The position numbers and the translations under genes were made by a program. Below, piece after piece: positions 25,008 through 33,747 of a stretch of 64,000 nt of DNA. Each line of letters begins with the position of its first letter. Position 1 is the stretch's first letter. This DNA comes from Ereboglobus sp. PH5-10. GTDB lineage: Bacteria; Verrucomicrobiota; Verrucomicrobiia; Opitutales; Opitutaceae. The notes below the pieces were generated by a model. That model saw only the letters and a program-made list of their open reading frames with translations, did no database searches and was not told the DNA's origin. Location of the stretch: contig NZ_JAQFIP010000002.1 of NCBI RefSeq assembly GCF_029504735.1, positions 248,001 through 312,000 on the forward strand. Direction: 5' to 3'.

Positions 25008-26168
25008 ATGCCCGACTTCTTCAAAGACTTCCTGCACCAAGAACTCGTCGAACACGGTCGCAACGCCCCTCCGACCGTGCATCTCGCGGCGTTTGGCAAG
25101 CACCCCGCGTGGAACGACCACATGGAGGACATCAACCTCAACACGCTCACCCTCCTTGAGGCCAAACGCTACATTTACCTCCAGGGCATCTCCGGCAACA
25201 TCGACAGCGGCGCATGGAACCCGCCCGCCGCCCCCGTGGGGGCGTCGCAAGCGACGCCCTCCGATTCAGCCCTTCAGCCCTTCAGTCCTTCAGCCCTTTC
25301 TTCACCAGCCCTCTCCTTCAACCACTGGCTCCTCTGGCACCGCCCCGGTGAAATCCTCCTCGGTCGCCTCCTCGCATCGACCGACGGCAAAGGCCGCACC
25401 CGTTATCCCTTTGTTGTCCTCGCGCACATCATAAACCTGCCGCTCGCGTCCGCCCTCGAAACCTGCGCCCCGCTCATCGACGAAGCCGCGCGCCAGGCAC
25501 GCGAGGCGACCACACCGGATGCCGTGCGCCAGATCATTGTCCAAACGCGCAGCCGCCTTGCCGCCGCCGTCGAAGCGACCGCGGATTCGCCAAGCCCGCT
25601 TCCCCCCGGCCTACGCCCCGCCATCGACCCCGTCGGCTGGACGCGCCTCTACCACGTCATCGAAAACCAGCTCCACCAATACGGCCCCGGCGCGCGCCCC
25701 GAGCATCCCTCCTGCCGCCACCTGCGCCTCCCCTCCGCCCCGGGGACCGCACGCGTCCCGCGTGCAGACGGCGTCGTCCCCGACGCCGCCCCGCAAAACC
25801 TCCTCTGGTGGGCGACCTACTGGCTCACGCAGCTCGACACGCAAATCCCCCTGCTCCTCATCGCCCCCGAAACCGCCGCCTGGCTCGACCTCATCGTCGG
25901 CGAGCCCGCCAGCCAGCATTTCCGCTGCCTCCTTGTCGATTCCGGAGCGCTCCCCACGGTCACGGACACGCCCTATTCCGTGCCGTCGCACATCGAGCAA
26001 GCCACAAACGAACTGCTGCTCAACGCCGACGAGTCCGCCCTGCCCGCGCGCAGCCTTTTTCACCTCAAGCCGCCCACGCGCGACACCGCACTCGCCATCA
26101 TCGGCACCCGCGACGGACTCGCCAAGGCCACCCGTCCCCCCGGCCTTCTCAAAAAACTTTTCGGCTGA
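25008..26168 (+). CDS. tagF: TagF-type T6SS accessory protein
   Basis: A 386-residue protein. The opening VHLAAFGKHPAWNDHME matches the TagF pattern (FGKxPxxxDF), and the position after tssM is typical. In Pseudomonas and Agrobacterium TagF represses T6SS assembly post-translationally, opposing the PpkA/PppA pathway. An unusual feature is residues 74-101, which are encoded by a hairpin (GGCGTCGC/GCGACGCC at about 25241-25258) followed by a TTCAG word run (25264-25300). Both are types seen only between genes elsewhere, giving a low-complexity segment SALQPFSPSALSSPALS. It interrupts the conserved domain in frame. The C-terminal part contains EQATNELLLNADESALPARSLFHL. Confidence 0.85.
   Translation: MPDFFKDFLHQELVEHGRNAPPTVHLAAFGKHPAWNDHMEDINLNTLTLLEAKRYIYLQGISGNIDSGAWNPPAAPVGASQATPSDSALQPFSPSALSSPALSFNHWLLWHRPGEILLGRLLASTDGKGRTRYPFVVLAHIINLPLASALETCAPLIDEAARQAREATTPDAVRQIIVQTRSRLAAAVEATADSPSPLPPGLRPAIDPVGWTRLYHVIENQLHQYGPGARPEHPSCRHLRLPSAPGTARVPRADGVVPDAAPQNLLWWATYWLTQLDTQIPLLLIAPETAAWLDLIVGEPASQHFRCLLVDSGALPTVTDTPYSVPSHIEQATNELLLNADESALPARSLFHLKPPTRDTALAIIGTRDGLAKATRPPGLLKKLFG
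25235..25300. repeat. Intergenic-type repeat inserted in frame in tagF
   Basis: A perfect GGCGTCGC-AA-GCGACGCC stem (about 25241-25258) is followed by TTCAGCCC, TTCAGCCC, TTCAGTCC and TTCAGCCC units. The reading frame is kept through it. Confidence 0.6.
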
Positions 26169-26196
26169 GCGTTTCCAAGGAGCGTAAAACAAAAAT

Positions 26197-26297
26197 GTAG
26201 GGGCGCGCCTTGCGCGCGCCCTCGTGTTCACCCGCCTTGAGCATGCGTTTGCATAAAATCGCCCGCATACGAGGGCGCACGCAAGGTGCGCCCCCAC
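26197..26297. repeat. 101-bp inverted-repeat element, copy 2
   Basis: Same length and arms as 3584-3684 (GTAGGGGCGCxCCTTGCG at the left, GCAAGGTGCGCCCCCAC at the right), with the centre diverged. It sits in the convergent gap between tagF and the first minus-strand gene. Confidence 0.75.
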
Positions 26298-26303
26298 AAA
26301 ACA

Positions 26304-26335
26304 GGCCGCGCCCGCATGGCTGGTCGGGCGCGGCC
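26304..26335. terminator. Perfect 11-bp stem in the convergent gap
   Basis: GGCCGCGCCCG (26304-26314) pairs perfectly with CGGGCGCGGCC (26325-26335) around a 10-base loop. Lying between converging genes, it may act on transcripts from both sides. No T-run follows on either strand. Confidence 0.45.
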
Positions 26336-26397
26336 ATCCCCTGCTCAATGCCCGCTTCACGCGATTCAAAATTCTGAAACGCGCCTGCGGCCAAATT

Positions 26398-27240
26398 TTA
26401 ATCGGGGAGCGGAACGGTGAGCGCGCCAATTTGCGAATCAATATCCTTGGCCAGCGTCACGGCCAGTTCTTCCACGTAGGCTACCTCATGCGACAGGGGC
26501 TTGGCCTTGATTAAGTGCTCTTTTGATTTTAAGAGGGTTCCCTTTCTCCACTTGCCCAATTCCACCGCAAATTTCCGAAGTCCCTCGGGCAGCCCTTTAA
26601 GCTCACCCACCTTGCGCTTGCCCGCATAACCGGATATATGCCTTTTCCTATGGTGGAGGATGAAATTACTTATGGAGTCATATCCACTCGGCAATAGCGC
26701 GTCCACTTTATCAAGCTTTGATTTTCCCGCAACATCGACACAGCTCTTTATTTCTTTCGCCAGCTCTTTCTCCACTGTTTCCGCAAGTTTTTTGAGTTTT
26801 TTGTCATCTATTAGAATTTTTCCTCCCGGGGGGGCGGATTTTTTGTTTTTTTCCGCGTCGCGAACGATTTTCCTTATCTTTTCGCATTCGGCCGCCATGA
26901 GATCCAGTCCGTTGCAATACGCCTTCAGATGTTTCGACCACCCGTAATGCTCAAGTTTCTCGGTGAGCTTTTTCTCGGCGTTCAGCACTTTTATGTATCC
27001 ATCGCAGATCATGAGCACTATGTCGGGATTCGTTTGATCTTTGCAGTATTTTTCCACTGCGACGGGTAATTTTGTGGCAAACTTACCGTATTTAGCAAGA
27101 AATCGCTGGTAGTCGTCCTGGGTGAATTCACCCTCCTTGTATGCTTTCTTTGCAGCCGCGTGCATGCTCTTGTGCATGTGCGTGGTATGGGATTCAATGC
27201 AAGCATTCAGGGCTTTGATTGTTTTTCTATCGAGGGCCAT
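26398..27240 (-). CDS. Helical protein of unknown function
   Basis: A 280-residue, Lys-rich, almost wholly helical soluble protein (IKALNACIESHTTHMHKS, AEKKLTEKLEHYGWSKHLKAY, KKLKKLAETVEKELAKEIKS). There is no signal peptide or membrane segment. Codon use is more AT-rich and mixed than in the T6SS genes. It is the distal member of a three-gene minus-strand group (30368 to 26398, gaps of 99 and 122 bases) and converges on tagF. I recognise no family. Its place inside a T6SS locus makes a cargo or accessory role possible, but nothing in the sequence proves that. The leader is AT-rich without a Shine-Dalgarno. Confidence 0.6.
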   Translation of the reverse strand: MALDRKTIKALNACIESHTTHMHKSMHAAAKKAYKEGEFTQDDYQRFLAKYGKFATKLPVAVEKYCKDQTNPDIVLMICDGYIKVLNAEKKLTEKLEHYGWSKHLKAYCNGLDLMAAECEKIRKIVRDAEKNKKSAPPGGKILIDDKKLKKLAETVEKELAKEIKSCVDVAGKSKLDKVDALLPSGYDSISNFILHHRKRHISGYAGKRKVGELKGLPEGLRKFAVELGKWRKGTLLKSKEHLIKAKPLSHEVAYVEELAVTLAKDIDSQIGALTVPLPD

Positions 27241-27339
27241 GATTTTTATTATATTTAGGGTTTATATTGAGGGTTGATTGTTCGGCAAATTTGAGGGACG
27301 GCACGCGCCACGCGCGGCGCGGTCGCCCCCTGTCCGGCA

Positions 27340-28488
27340 TTACTTTTCATGCGCGCGCATTTCGGCTCCCGTCCAGCTGTTCACACAGGGGGAACCCATC
27401 ACAAAGTTTTCATTGTATTCAAAGATCGCCGTTCTCAAGGGCGAATCTTTAGGATTCTCATGAAGCTTGGCCTCCAGGGCTAGATTAAAGGAGCCTCCCG
27501 AAGCAAAACATTTTTTCAAGGTTTCGAAACTCTTCTTGTCAGTCACCCAATCGGCTTCCAGACCCCTCATCAACTTTAGCATCTCCGAGGACGACGTCTT
27601 TTTGTGGGCGTCAAATTCCTTTGCCAGTCCCTGTATATTCCAGCGGGGCTTTCTCACAACCGTAAGTAATGAGGACATTCTTTTCATGCCGTCCTCTATC
27701 GCCTTGCCCAGTTGAGTATAAACGTTTTGGGACTGCTTTTCAGCCGTCGCCACGCCATCACGCACTTTATAAGCCCCCGCGACAAGCCCATATAGTTTTA
27801 CATACTCCGGCAGCAATGCCTTCAGCGTGGCAACATACCCCGTGGGAAGCGCATTTGCCTTCAGTTTACTCGCGCGGCCAAGCTCCTTCCTGGTAAATAT
27901 GGCAAGATTATCTGCGGCCTTTATCTGCTCGGATCCCTTTTTTACTTTGTTCCACAGGGTTTCGGTAATCTTCACAAAGACCATGACGTCATGGTCGGCG
28001 CCTTTTATGCCGAGGATACTATTAACTATACTCTGGCACTTGGCAAAGTGAGCCTTGGCATCCTTGAATACGTCCGACTCCTTCGCCTTCGCGGTAATCT
28101 TCCCGCTTACCTTTCTATCATGCCATTTTTTTATCTCAAAAATATAATTATAGTGTTTCATGACCCGGGCTTCAGCATCCCTTAGTGTCGTGAGCATGCC
28201 GCCCGTCGTCGAGATCAGGGCGACGTCCCGAAAATTCGAATTGTTTTGCAAATCGGTCAATACCTTCTCGCCCGTCTTCCATCCCTCGGGATCCTTTGCC
28301 TTGAGCGCGTCGGATGCCTTTTTTATCTCATGGGGAACGTCATTGATCGCATTAAAAAAGGCGAGATACGCGACGATCATCGCCTCGTAATCCTTCGTAA
28401 CCGCCTCCGCGAGGCGGTGCGATTCTTTATTATATTTCCAGGCCAGATCATACATCTTCTTGAATTCCGCGTATGCTTTTTTACTCAT
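27340..28488 (-). CDS. Helical protein of unknown function
   Basis: A 382-residue, mostly helical protein (MSKKAYAEFKKMYDLAWKYNKE at the start, later TRKELGRASKLKANALPTG and LLPEYVKLYGLVAGAYKVRDG). There is no signal or obvious membrane span. The ATG at 28488 is preceded by a CA-rich leader (CCAATAAACACC) without a Shine-Dalgarno, as in the T6SS genes on the other strand. Composition is AT-richer than the T6SS core. It is the middle gene of the minus-strand group and has no recognised family. The general style (Lys-rich, helical, no export signal) resembles its neighbours, so the three may work together. Confidence 0.6.
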   Translation of the reverse strand: MSKKAYAEFKKMYDLAWKYNKESHRLAEAVTKDYEAMIVAYLAFFNAINDVPHEIKKASDALKAKDPEGWKTGEKVLTDLQNNSNFRDVALISTTGGMLTTLRDAEARVMKHYNYIFEIKKWHDRKVSGKITAKAKESDVFKDAKAHFAKCQSIVNSILGIKGADHDVMVFVKITETLWNKVKKGSEQIKAADNLAIFTRKELGRASKLKANALPTGYVATLKALLPEYVKLYGLVAGAYKVRDGVATAEKQSQNVYTQLGKAIEDGMKRMSSLLTVVRKPRWNIQGLAKEFDAHKKTSSSEMLKLMRGLEADWVTDKKSFETLKKCFASGGSFNLALEAKLHENPKDSPLRTAIFEYNENFVMGSPCVNSWTGAEMRAHEK

Positions 28489-28610
28489 GGTGTTTATTGG
28501 TGTTAGCTGGTTGGTGTTGTTGGGTTTGTTTATGTGTTTGTATTAATCGAAAATGCCGTTTTCTAACCGCAGATGGACACAGATAACCGCAGATGTTTGT
28601 GTCGCGGCAT

Positions 28611-30368
28611 CTATCGCTTTTGCTGCAGCTCCGCCAGTTCGGCCGCCACCTTCTTGAATGCCGCTTCCCTTTGAGCGAGGGTGATCATGACCTTGCCGAT
28701 TTGATCCACAGATTTTGCATCGGCCACGGAAGCATCCAGCGATCTCTCGGCAAGATTCTTAATGGGGCCGTCGCCCAGCGAGGCGATATGTTTCTCGAAG
28801 ATTGGGAAAGCCACTCCTTTGATGGTGTTGATGACCAACGCATCGTAGAGGTTCTTGACAAACTTGGTGTCAATCCAAGTGCCGAACATCGCCATGGGCA
28901 TTTTTTTCAAAACGGCCTTTGCAATATTACCCATAAAATCATCCATTGAGGCACCGGGCTTGGTCATGCGACCCACTTCCGCCAACGCTGTCTTGAAGGC
29001 ATCCTTGCCGATGTTGCCAGCCCACTTGGTAATGAACGATCCTATTTTGCTGGAGGGGATTTTTCCAAGCACCCCCTTCATAAGCATCGGTGTCAGTTTT
29101 CCGACGAGTTTAGTGGCGAGAGGTCCCGTGACCGAGCTGCCGCCGGCGGCGACGAGACCGTCAATAGTGATATTCAGGACTGCATCGTCGAAGCCCTTGC
29201 TGGTGCCCGCGGCGACTTTGCCGATTTCATTCGCGAAACTTTTCAAAGTATTGACGCTACTGTCAACGAGCACACCCTTTCCACCGACCGCCCCGGTTTT
29301 GATTTTAATAAGAATCCCGAGCGCCTCAAAGCTCACGTCGCGTGTGATCTCAAGCCCCGTCACGATGTTTTCACCACCGCCTATCAGCTTTTCGCGGTAA
29401 TCTTGCATCATCTTGAGCGCGGAATCGACATCAGCGGACGCTGTTTTTATACGAGCCCCTATTTCCTCGTATTTTTTGCCGTTGATCGCGGCTCTCAACC
29501 TCTTGACAGACTCCTCCGCTTTCTTAATCGGGGCCTCGGACGGAAAATCGGGTGTCCCTGGAAGGTTGTGCAACAGCCATCCGACGATATACTGCTCATT
29601 ATTCTTCTTGCGGGCGTCATTCCACAGCATTCTTGGAGTTCCGGCGAGCCGCTCCAAGTTGTCCGCGATGCGTTTGAAATCTTTCTCCAGTTGTTTTTCA
29701 AGCAATTGAATATCATTCAATATTTTTTCGGCTTTTTCGCGAGCCACCCTTTCCTCAAGTTCCCGGACCATGTTTTGCCGGGTCTGCTCGACGGCGGTTT
29801 TTCCGCCCCTGTTCATAATCTCAAGTCCTGCGCCAGAGATCGCGCTTAAGATTCTCCCGTCCTTTGCGACGTGATCAAGGATTGTCGCCTTGATGCTTTT
29901 TTTCTTTTCAATTGCGACATGAATCGCGTTTTGGGCAGCCGCGATGAACATATTGGAGTTCTTGTGTATGGCATCCTCGATCGCATCATCCAGTTCATCC
30001 TTGGACATGGGCATCCTTCCGACGCTCATTTTTTTGGAGTGCAACACGTCGACCAGATCGATGACAAAATAAAATTCAAGCCACTCGTGCAATTCTTTCC
30101 ACGGACATTCTTTCGCAAGGCGTTCCGCGAGCGTGTTGACGCCTTTTTGAGGCTTTTGAACAAGATCGACTCCCTTGCGCTCCAGTTCGACCACGAGTTT
30201 TTCCACTATTTTATAGCCGCCACCATTGGGAGCAGCCCATGTGTTGAAGTAGCCTTCCATGTCTTTTTTGGTGAGCCAACTTCTGAATGTTTTGACCTTG
30301 GAGGCTGCAATCATGGAGGCTGCCAGGGTGAATTTTTTGAGGTTCGCTTTGTCTTTGAGCAGGGACAT
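28611..30368 (-). CDS. Large helical protein with Gly-rich hydrophobic centre, unknown function
   Basis: A 585-residue protein. Residues about 190-260 form a likely coiled coil (ELEERVAREKAEKILNDIQ, LLEKQLEKDFKRIADNLERL). Residues about 345-480 are Gly/Ala/Val-rich and amphipathic (FEALGILIKIKTGAVGGKGVLV, ITIDGLVAAGGSSVTGPLATKLVGKLTP, MLMKGVLGKI), a composition seen in pore-forming or membrane-inserting regions. There is no signal peptide. It is the first gene of the minus-strand group, divergent from the gene at 30724. I do not recognise a family. A T6SS-delivered membrane-active effector is one hypothesis; a structural accessory is another. Confidence 0.6.
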   Translation of the reverse strand: MSLLKDKANLKKFTLAASMIAASKVKTFRSWLTKKDMEGYFNTWAAPNGGGYKIVEKLVVELERKGVDLVQKPQKGVNTLAERLAKECPWKELHEWLEFYFVIDLVDVLHSKKMSVGRMPMSKDELDDAIEDAIHKNSNMFIAAAQNAIHVAIEKKKSIKATILDHVAKDGRILSAISGAGLEIMNRGGKTAVEQTRQNMVRELEERVAREKAEKILNDIQLLEKQLEKDFKRIADNLERLAGTPRMLWNDARKKNNEQYIVGWLLHNLPGTPDFPSEAPIKKAEESVKRLRAAINGKKYEEIGARIKTASADVDSALKMMQDYREKLIGGGENIVTGLEITRDVSFEALGILIKIKTGAVGGKGVLVDSSVNTLKSFANEIGKVAAGTSKGFDDAVLNITIDGLVAAGGSSVTGPLATKLVGKLTPMLMKGVLGKIPSSKIGSFITKWAGNIGKDAFKTALAEVGRMTKPGASMDDFMGNIAKAVLKKMPMAMFGTWIDTKFVKNLYDALVINTIKGVAFPIFEKHIASLGDGPIKNLAERSLDASVADAKSVDQIGKVMITLAQREAAFKKVAAELAELQQKR

Positions 30369-30723
30369 GAGATTTGAGGTGTTTATGGCTGTATTGGTGC
30401 GGGCGTGGTGCTTTGCGATGGGCTGCCGGAAAAAACATCCCCGGTCATCAATGCATTGGGATTTGCGCTAAAAAGGTTTCGGAAAATCTTCGGGAAAAAT
30501 CCTCGCCCGAGTGAAAAGTCACACAACCAATTAAATATGAATAATTAGTGGAATTAATTTATCAGCCCTCCCTAAATTCGCCCAATCTCCCAAAAAAATT
30601 CCCGAACCTTCTTTCAAAAAAATCCCAATGCTTGGGTAAGCGGAAATGTTTTTCCGTTTTGCGGCAGGGGCGCTTTTCCCCGACGCAACACATAACAACC
30701 CAAACAATACACACACAAACACC
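30369..30723. promoter_or_regulatory. Divergent intergenic region
   Basis: 355 bases between the 28611-30368 gene (-) and the 30724 gene (+). It is AT-rich around 30520-30560 with TTAAATATGAATAATTAG-type sequence that could hold divergent promoters. A small CCCAA-TGC-TTGGG hairpin lies at 30624-30636. The ATTACAA palindrome is not present here. No small gene was supported. Confidence 0.4.
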
Positions 30724-31269
30724 ATGCCATCATTCACAATACCCGAATTCCCAAAGGTTCTCACCGTGGCCGAATGGGAGAAAAACGCCGGGGACGCACC
30801 CGAAAAATACAAGGACGCCGCAATCCTCACGAAACACCTCGATACCCTCCACAAGGCGTATAAAAAAATACCGTGGGCCCGAATCAAGGAATTCTGCGAG
30901 CGAAAACCTGATCTCACGAATATCATGTCCGCCGCCAAAACAGCTTTGGCCTTGAAAGCGGAAGTTAAGGCACTGTTCGACGCCTATAGTAATAGTAATT
31001 TTTTTGAGGCCATGAAGGATGTCCGAAATTTCAGCGGCATTTCATCCCTCACCAAATTCAAAACAGCCCACCCCGAGGCGGCGGACTTCTTGAACAAAAA
31101 AATGCGACCGGCTTTCGAAGCCTTTCGTATCAAGGCAGGTATTCCCGCGATAGTAAATCCATTGAACACCAGCGGCGCGGAAAAACACAGGGCCATTGAG
31201 GCCAAGGTAAAACTTGAGTGGACGGAATTGGGCAAAACTCTCGCGATTCTCGATAAAATCACATGGTAA
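30724..31269 (+). CDS. Small helical protein of unknown function
   Basis: A 181-residue soluble helical protein (LTVAEWEKNAGDAPEKYKDAAI, AAILTKHLDTLHKAYKKIPWARIKEF, LALKAEVKALFDAYSNSNF). ATG 30724 is preferred over the in-frame start at 30646 because the typical CA-rich leader (ACACACAAACACC) runs directly into it. It has no export signal. Lys content and codon use match the three minus-strand neighbours. The stretch SNSNFFEAMKDVRNFSG is loosely similar to NNSNFRDVALISTTGG in the 27340-28488 protein, which may hint at common ancestry. Its divergent position beside them suggests one functional group. Function unknown. Confidence 0.6.
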   Translation: MPSFTIPEFPKVLTVAEWEKNAGDAPEKYKDAAILTKHLDTLHKAYKKIPWARIKEFCERKPDLTNIMSAAKTALALKAEVKALFDAYSNSNFFEAMKDVRNFSGISSLTKFKTAHPEAADFLNKKMRPAFEAFRIKAGIPAIVNPLNTSGAEKHRAIEAKVKLEWTELGKTLAILDKITW

Positions 31270-31527
31270 CACCGGCACCGGGTCGCCATGCCATGGTTTT
31301 AGCACCGTGGCGCGGACTGCCAAGTCTGCCTGCCTTTCACGTCGGCACGGCAAACTTGCCCTCCCGCGCCACGCGTGTCTCATCAGAGGCACGCCAAACG
31401 GGTCCGCCTCATGCAAGGAATTAAGGTTATACTTATACATCAATGACACTCCATCCAACGAGTCATGACGATGATATGTCCACACGCATCTGCCGCATTT
31501 TTCCATCAAATTGCATTAATCACCCAT

Positions 31528-31560
31528 GCTATTACAAAAAAAATCGTGAATTGTAATCAC
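31528..31560. promoter_or_regulatory. Operator-like palindrome 2 (ATTACAA-N13-TTGTAAT)
   Basis: Perfect arms ATTACAA (31531-31537) and TTGTAAT (31551-31557), spacer 13 bases, followed by CAC. Downstream ACCTGCCCGTTGAC matches copy 1 at 12 of 14 positions. It lies 193 bases before the tpsB start. A possible extra half-site (TTGCATTAATCAC) begins at 31511. Confidence 0.7.
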
Positions 31561-31675
31561 CTGCCCGTTGACTCCTTGCGCATCCCCGCAACTTGATTAT
31601 CCCGTTCGCAGGCAATCCACAGCCACCCGCCATCCATTCTCTCCATCGTATTTGCAAACACCCGTTTTGTCTTTT

Positions 31676-31695
31676 AAACGCCGCTTGCGTTTTTT
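31676..31695 (+). terminator. Leader hairpin with T-run before tpsB
   Basis: AAACGC (31676-31681) pairs with GCGTTT (31687-31692) around a 5-base loop, and the T-run continues to 31695. It has the form of a weak Rho-independent terminator 55 bases before the tpsB ATG, so it may act as an attenuator. Confidence 0.35.
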
Positions 31696-31750
31696 GGCGA
31701 AACAGCATGTATGTAAATCCCCCCCTGAAGACACCTAAAGCCTCTGAAAT

Positions 31751-33712
31751 ATGAACCCGAAACCATTCGGCTCGCCACGCGTTATCACCGCATGCATTCT
31801 CGCCATCTGCGCGCTTGTATTCACCCCAAACCTGCCCGCGCAAGCCGACGCCCCCGCCGCAGGTGAAACCTACCGCGCCGAGTCATTCACGCTGGGCTAC
31901 GGCGCCGAGACGGAAAGCATCATTCCGCTCGACGCGCTCCGCTCCCTCAAGGTCAACATCGAGTTGCGCGACGGCGTTTATTACCCGTCAACCGGCCCCG
32001 TCGCCGCCGCGCCCTGCGCCGTCGGCCAGACCTTCCCCGACGGCAAGTTTTCCGAGGCCGCGCTCCTGGAAATCTTCCAATCCATCGCAAAATATTACAA
32101 CACCCGCGGCATCTACGGCGTGTTTGTCGTGGTGAACCGCGACGACATCGACCCGCAAACCCGCGAGGACTACCGCCCCGCCAACCGCAAGGACCTGCGC
32201 CTCACGATCTGGGTCAGCCGCGTGAGCGAAATGCGCACCATCGCCAAGGGCTCGCGCATCCCCGCCACCGGCGCAATCAACAACCCCGCGCACAAACTCA
32301 TCCTGAAACACTCGCCCCTCCAGCCCGACCCAAACACCACCAAGCCCAATTCCGCGCTCTGGAAAAAACGCCTCGACAACTACCTCCTCGACCTCAACCG
32401 CCACCCCGCCCGCCGCGTTGACGCCGCCATCTCCGCCGGAGCCAGCGCCGGCGAAGTCACGCTCGACTACCTCGTCTCCGAAACCCGCCCCTGGTTCGCC
32501 TACGCCCAGCTCTCCGACTCCGGCACCGACGAAACCGACGACCTCCGCGCCCACCTCGGCTTCTCCTACTACCAGCTCACCAACCACGACGACACGCTCC
32601 TGCTCGACCTCTCCTCCACCACCGACATCGAGAGCGGCTTCTCCGCCTCCGCCAGCTACAACCGCCCCCTCCTCTACCCCAACACCCTCCGCGCAAAAGT
32701 CTACGGCGCCTACTCCGAGTTCACCGCCCGCGACCTCGGCATCGCCCTCGACAAGTTCACCGGCTACTCCATCGCCACCGGAGCGGAACTCCCCTGGAGC
32801 CCCTTCCGCATCCCCGGCGGCATCTCGTTCGACATCATCCCCGGCGTCACCTGGCAAAAATACCACACCTACGACAGCAACCAAAAGGACGTCCTCCCCC
32901 TGCGGGGCAAGTCCACCACCGATTTCATCACCGCCTCGCTCAGTCTCCACTTCGAGCGCAACACCGACGCCATGCGCACGTATTTCCGCATCAAATACGA
33001 AACCAATTTCGACGGCGACACCGGCCTCACCGCCAACCAACTCATCGCCCTCGGCCGCTACGAAACCACCCGCGACTACCAGGTCCTCAGCTACGATCTC
33101 GGCCACACCATGTTCATCGAGCCGCTCCTCTTCGGCGAAAAATTCTACTCCGGCGACAACTGGCGCAAATCCGCCCGCGCCCACGAAATCTCCTTCAGCA
33201 GCCGCGGCCAGTATTCCATCACCGACGACCGCCTGATACCGCAAAAAATGATGACTCTCGGCGGCATGTATTCAGTTCGTGGATACCCCGAGTCCACCAC
33301 CTCCGGCGACAATGTCTACGCCGCCTCGCTCGAATACCGCCTCCACGTCCCCCGCCTCTTCCGCCCCTACGCCGCCCTGCCCCGCGACCGCGGCGACCAC
33401 ACCCCGCCCACCTATTTCGGAATCCCCATGAACTGGCGCTCCCCCAACCTCCACGCCCTGCCCGACTGGGATTTCATCGTGCGCCTCTTTGGCGACGTCG
33501 GACGCTCCCACGTCATCCCCACAAGCAAGGCCTACGTCATCGAGGAATCCCACACGCTCGCCAGCGTCGGCTTCGGCTTCGAGGCGCAATTTAAGGGCAC
33601 CTTCAACGCCCGCATCGACTGGGGCTTCGCCCAAAAATCCGTCCACACCACCGCGCGCGACGTCTCCAGAAATTCCTCGCAGGTGCACTTCACCATTTCG
33701 GTGCTCTGGTAA
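31751..33712 (+). CDS. TpsB-type two-partner secretion transporter (FhaC/ShlB family)
   Basis: A 653-residue Omp85-superfamily outer-membrane barrel. It has a signal peptide (about residues 1-32), a POTRA-like region (residues about 45-160, ALLEIFQSIAKYYNTRGIYGVFVVVNRDD), then a 16-strand-type barrel with alternating aromatic strands. The conserved L6 loop motif VRGY is at residues 509-512 (MYSVRGYPES). The C-terminus FTISVLW ends in an aromatic residue, as needed for barrel assembly. It recognises the TPS domains of TpsA proteins in the periplasm and exports them. It lies 35 bases upstream of tpsA1, with tpsA2 next, so one transporter probably serves both. Confidence 0.88.
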   Translation: MNPKPFGSPRVITACILAICALVFTPNLPAQADAPAAGETYRAESFTLGYGAETESIIPLDALRSLKVNIELRDGVYYPSTGPVAAAPCAVGQTFPDGKFSEAALLEIFQSIAKYYNTRGIYGVFVVVNRDDIDPQTREDYRPANRKDLRLTIWVSRVSEMRTIAKGSRIPATGAINNPAHKLILKHSPLQPDPNTTKPNSALWKKRLDNYLLDLNRHPARRVDAAISAGASAGEVTLDYLVSETRPWFAYAQLSDSGTDETDDLRAHLGFSYYQLTNHDDTLLLDLSSTTDIESGFSASASYNRPLLYPNTLRAKVYGAYSEFTARDLGIALDKFTGYSIATGAELPWSPFRIPGGISFDIIPGVTWQKYHTYDSNQKDVLPLRGKSTTDFITASLSLHFERNTDAMRTYFRIKYETNFDGDTGLTANQLIALGRYETTRDYQVLSYDLGHTMFIEPLLFGEKFYSGDNWRKSARAHEISFSSRGQYSITDDRLIPQKMMTLGGMYSVRGYPESTTSGDNVYAASLEYRLHVPRLFRPYAALPRDRGDHTPPTYFGIPMNWRSPNLHALPDWDFIVRLFGDVGRSHVIPTSKAYVIEESHTLASVGFGFEAQFKGTFNARIDWGFAQKSVHTTARDVSRNSSQVHFTISVLW

Positions 33713-33747
33713 AACGGCGCCACACCACGAAAACCCTCTCATTCACC

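Larger units (their letters stand above)
31270..31750. other. 481-bp non-coding region upstream of tpsB
   Basis: It contains the hairpin words GGACTGCCAAGTCTGCC near 31315, as in the tssL-tssM gap. It also contains operator-like palindrome 2 (31528-31560), the TTGAC block at 31568, and a hairpin with T-run at 31676-31695. No convincing gene is present. Confidence 0.6.

Noticed and set aside
31214-31843. Small open frames between the 30724 gene and tpsB
   Set aside because: They overlap repeat hairpins and the palindrome, and no ribosome site or domain supports them.
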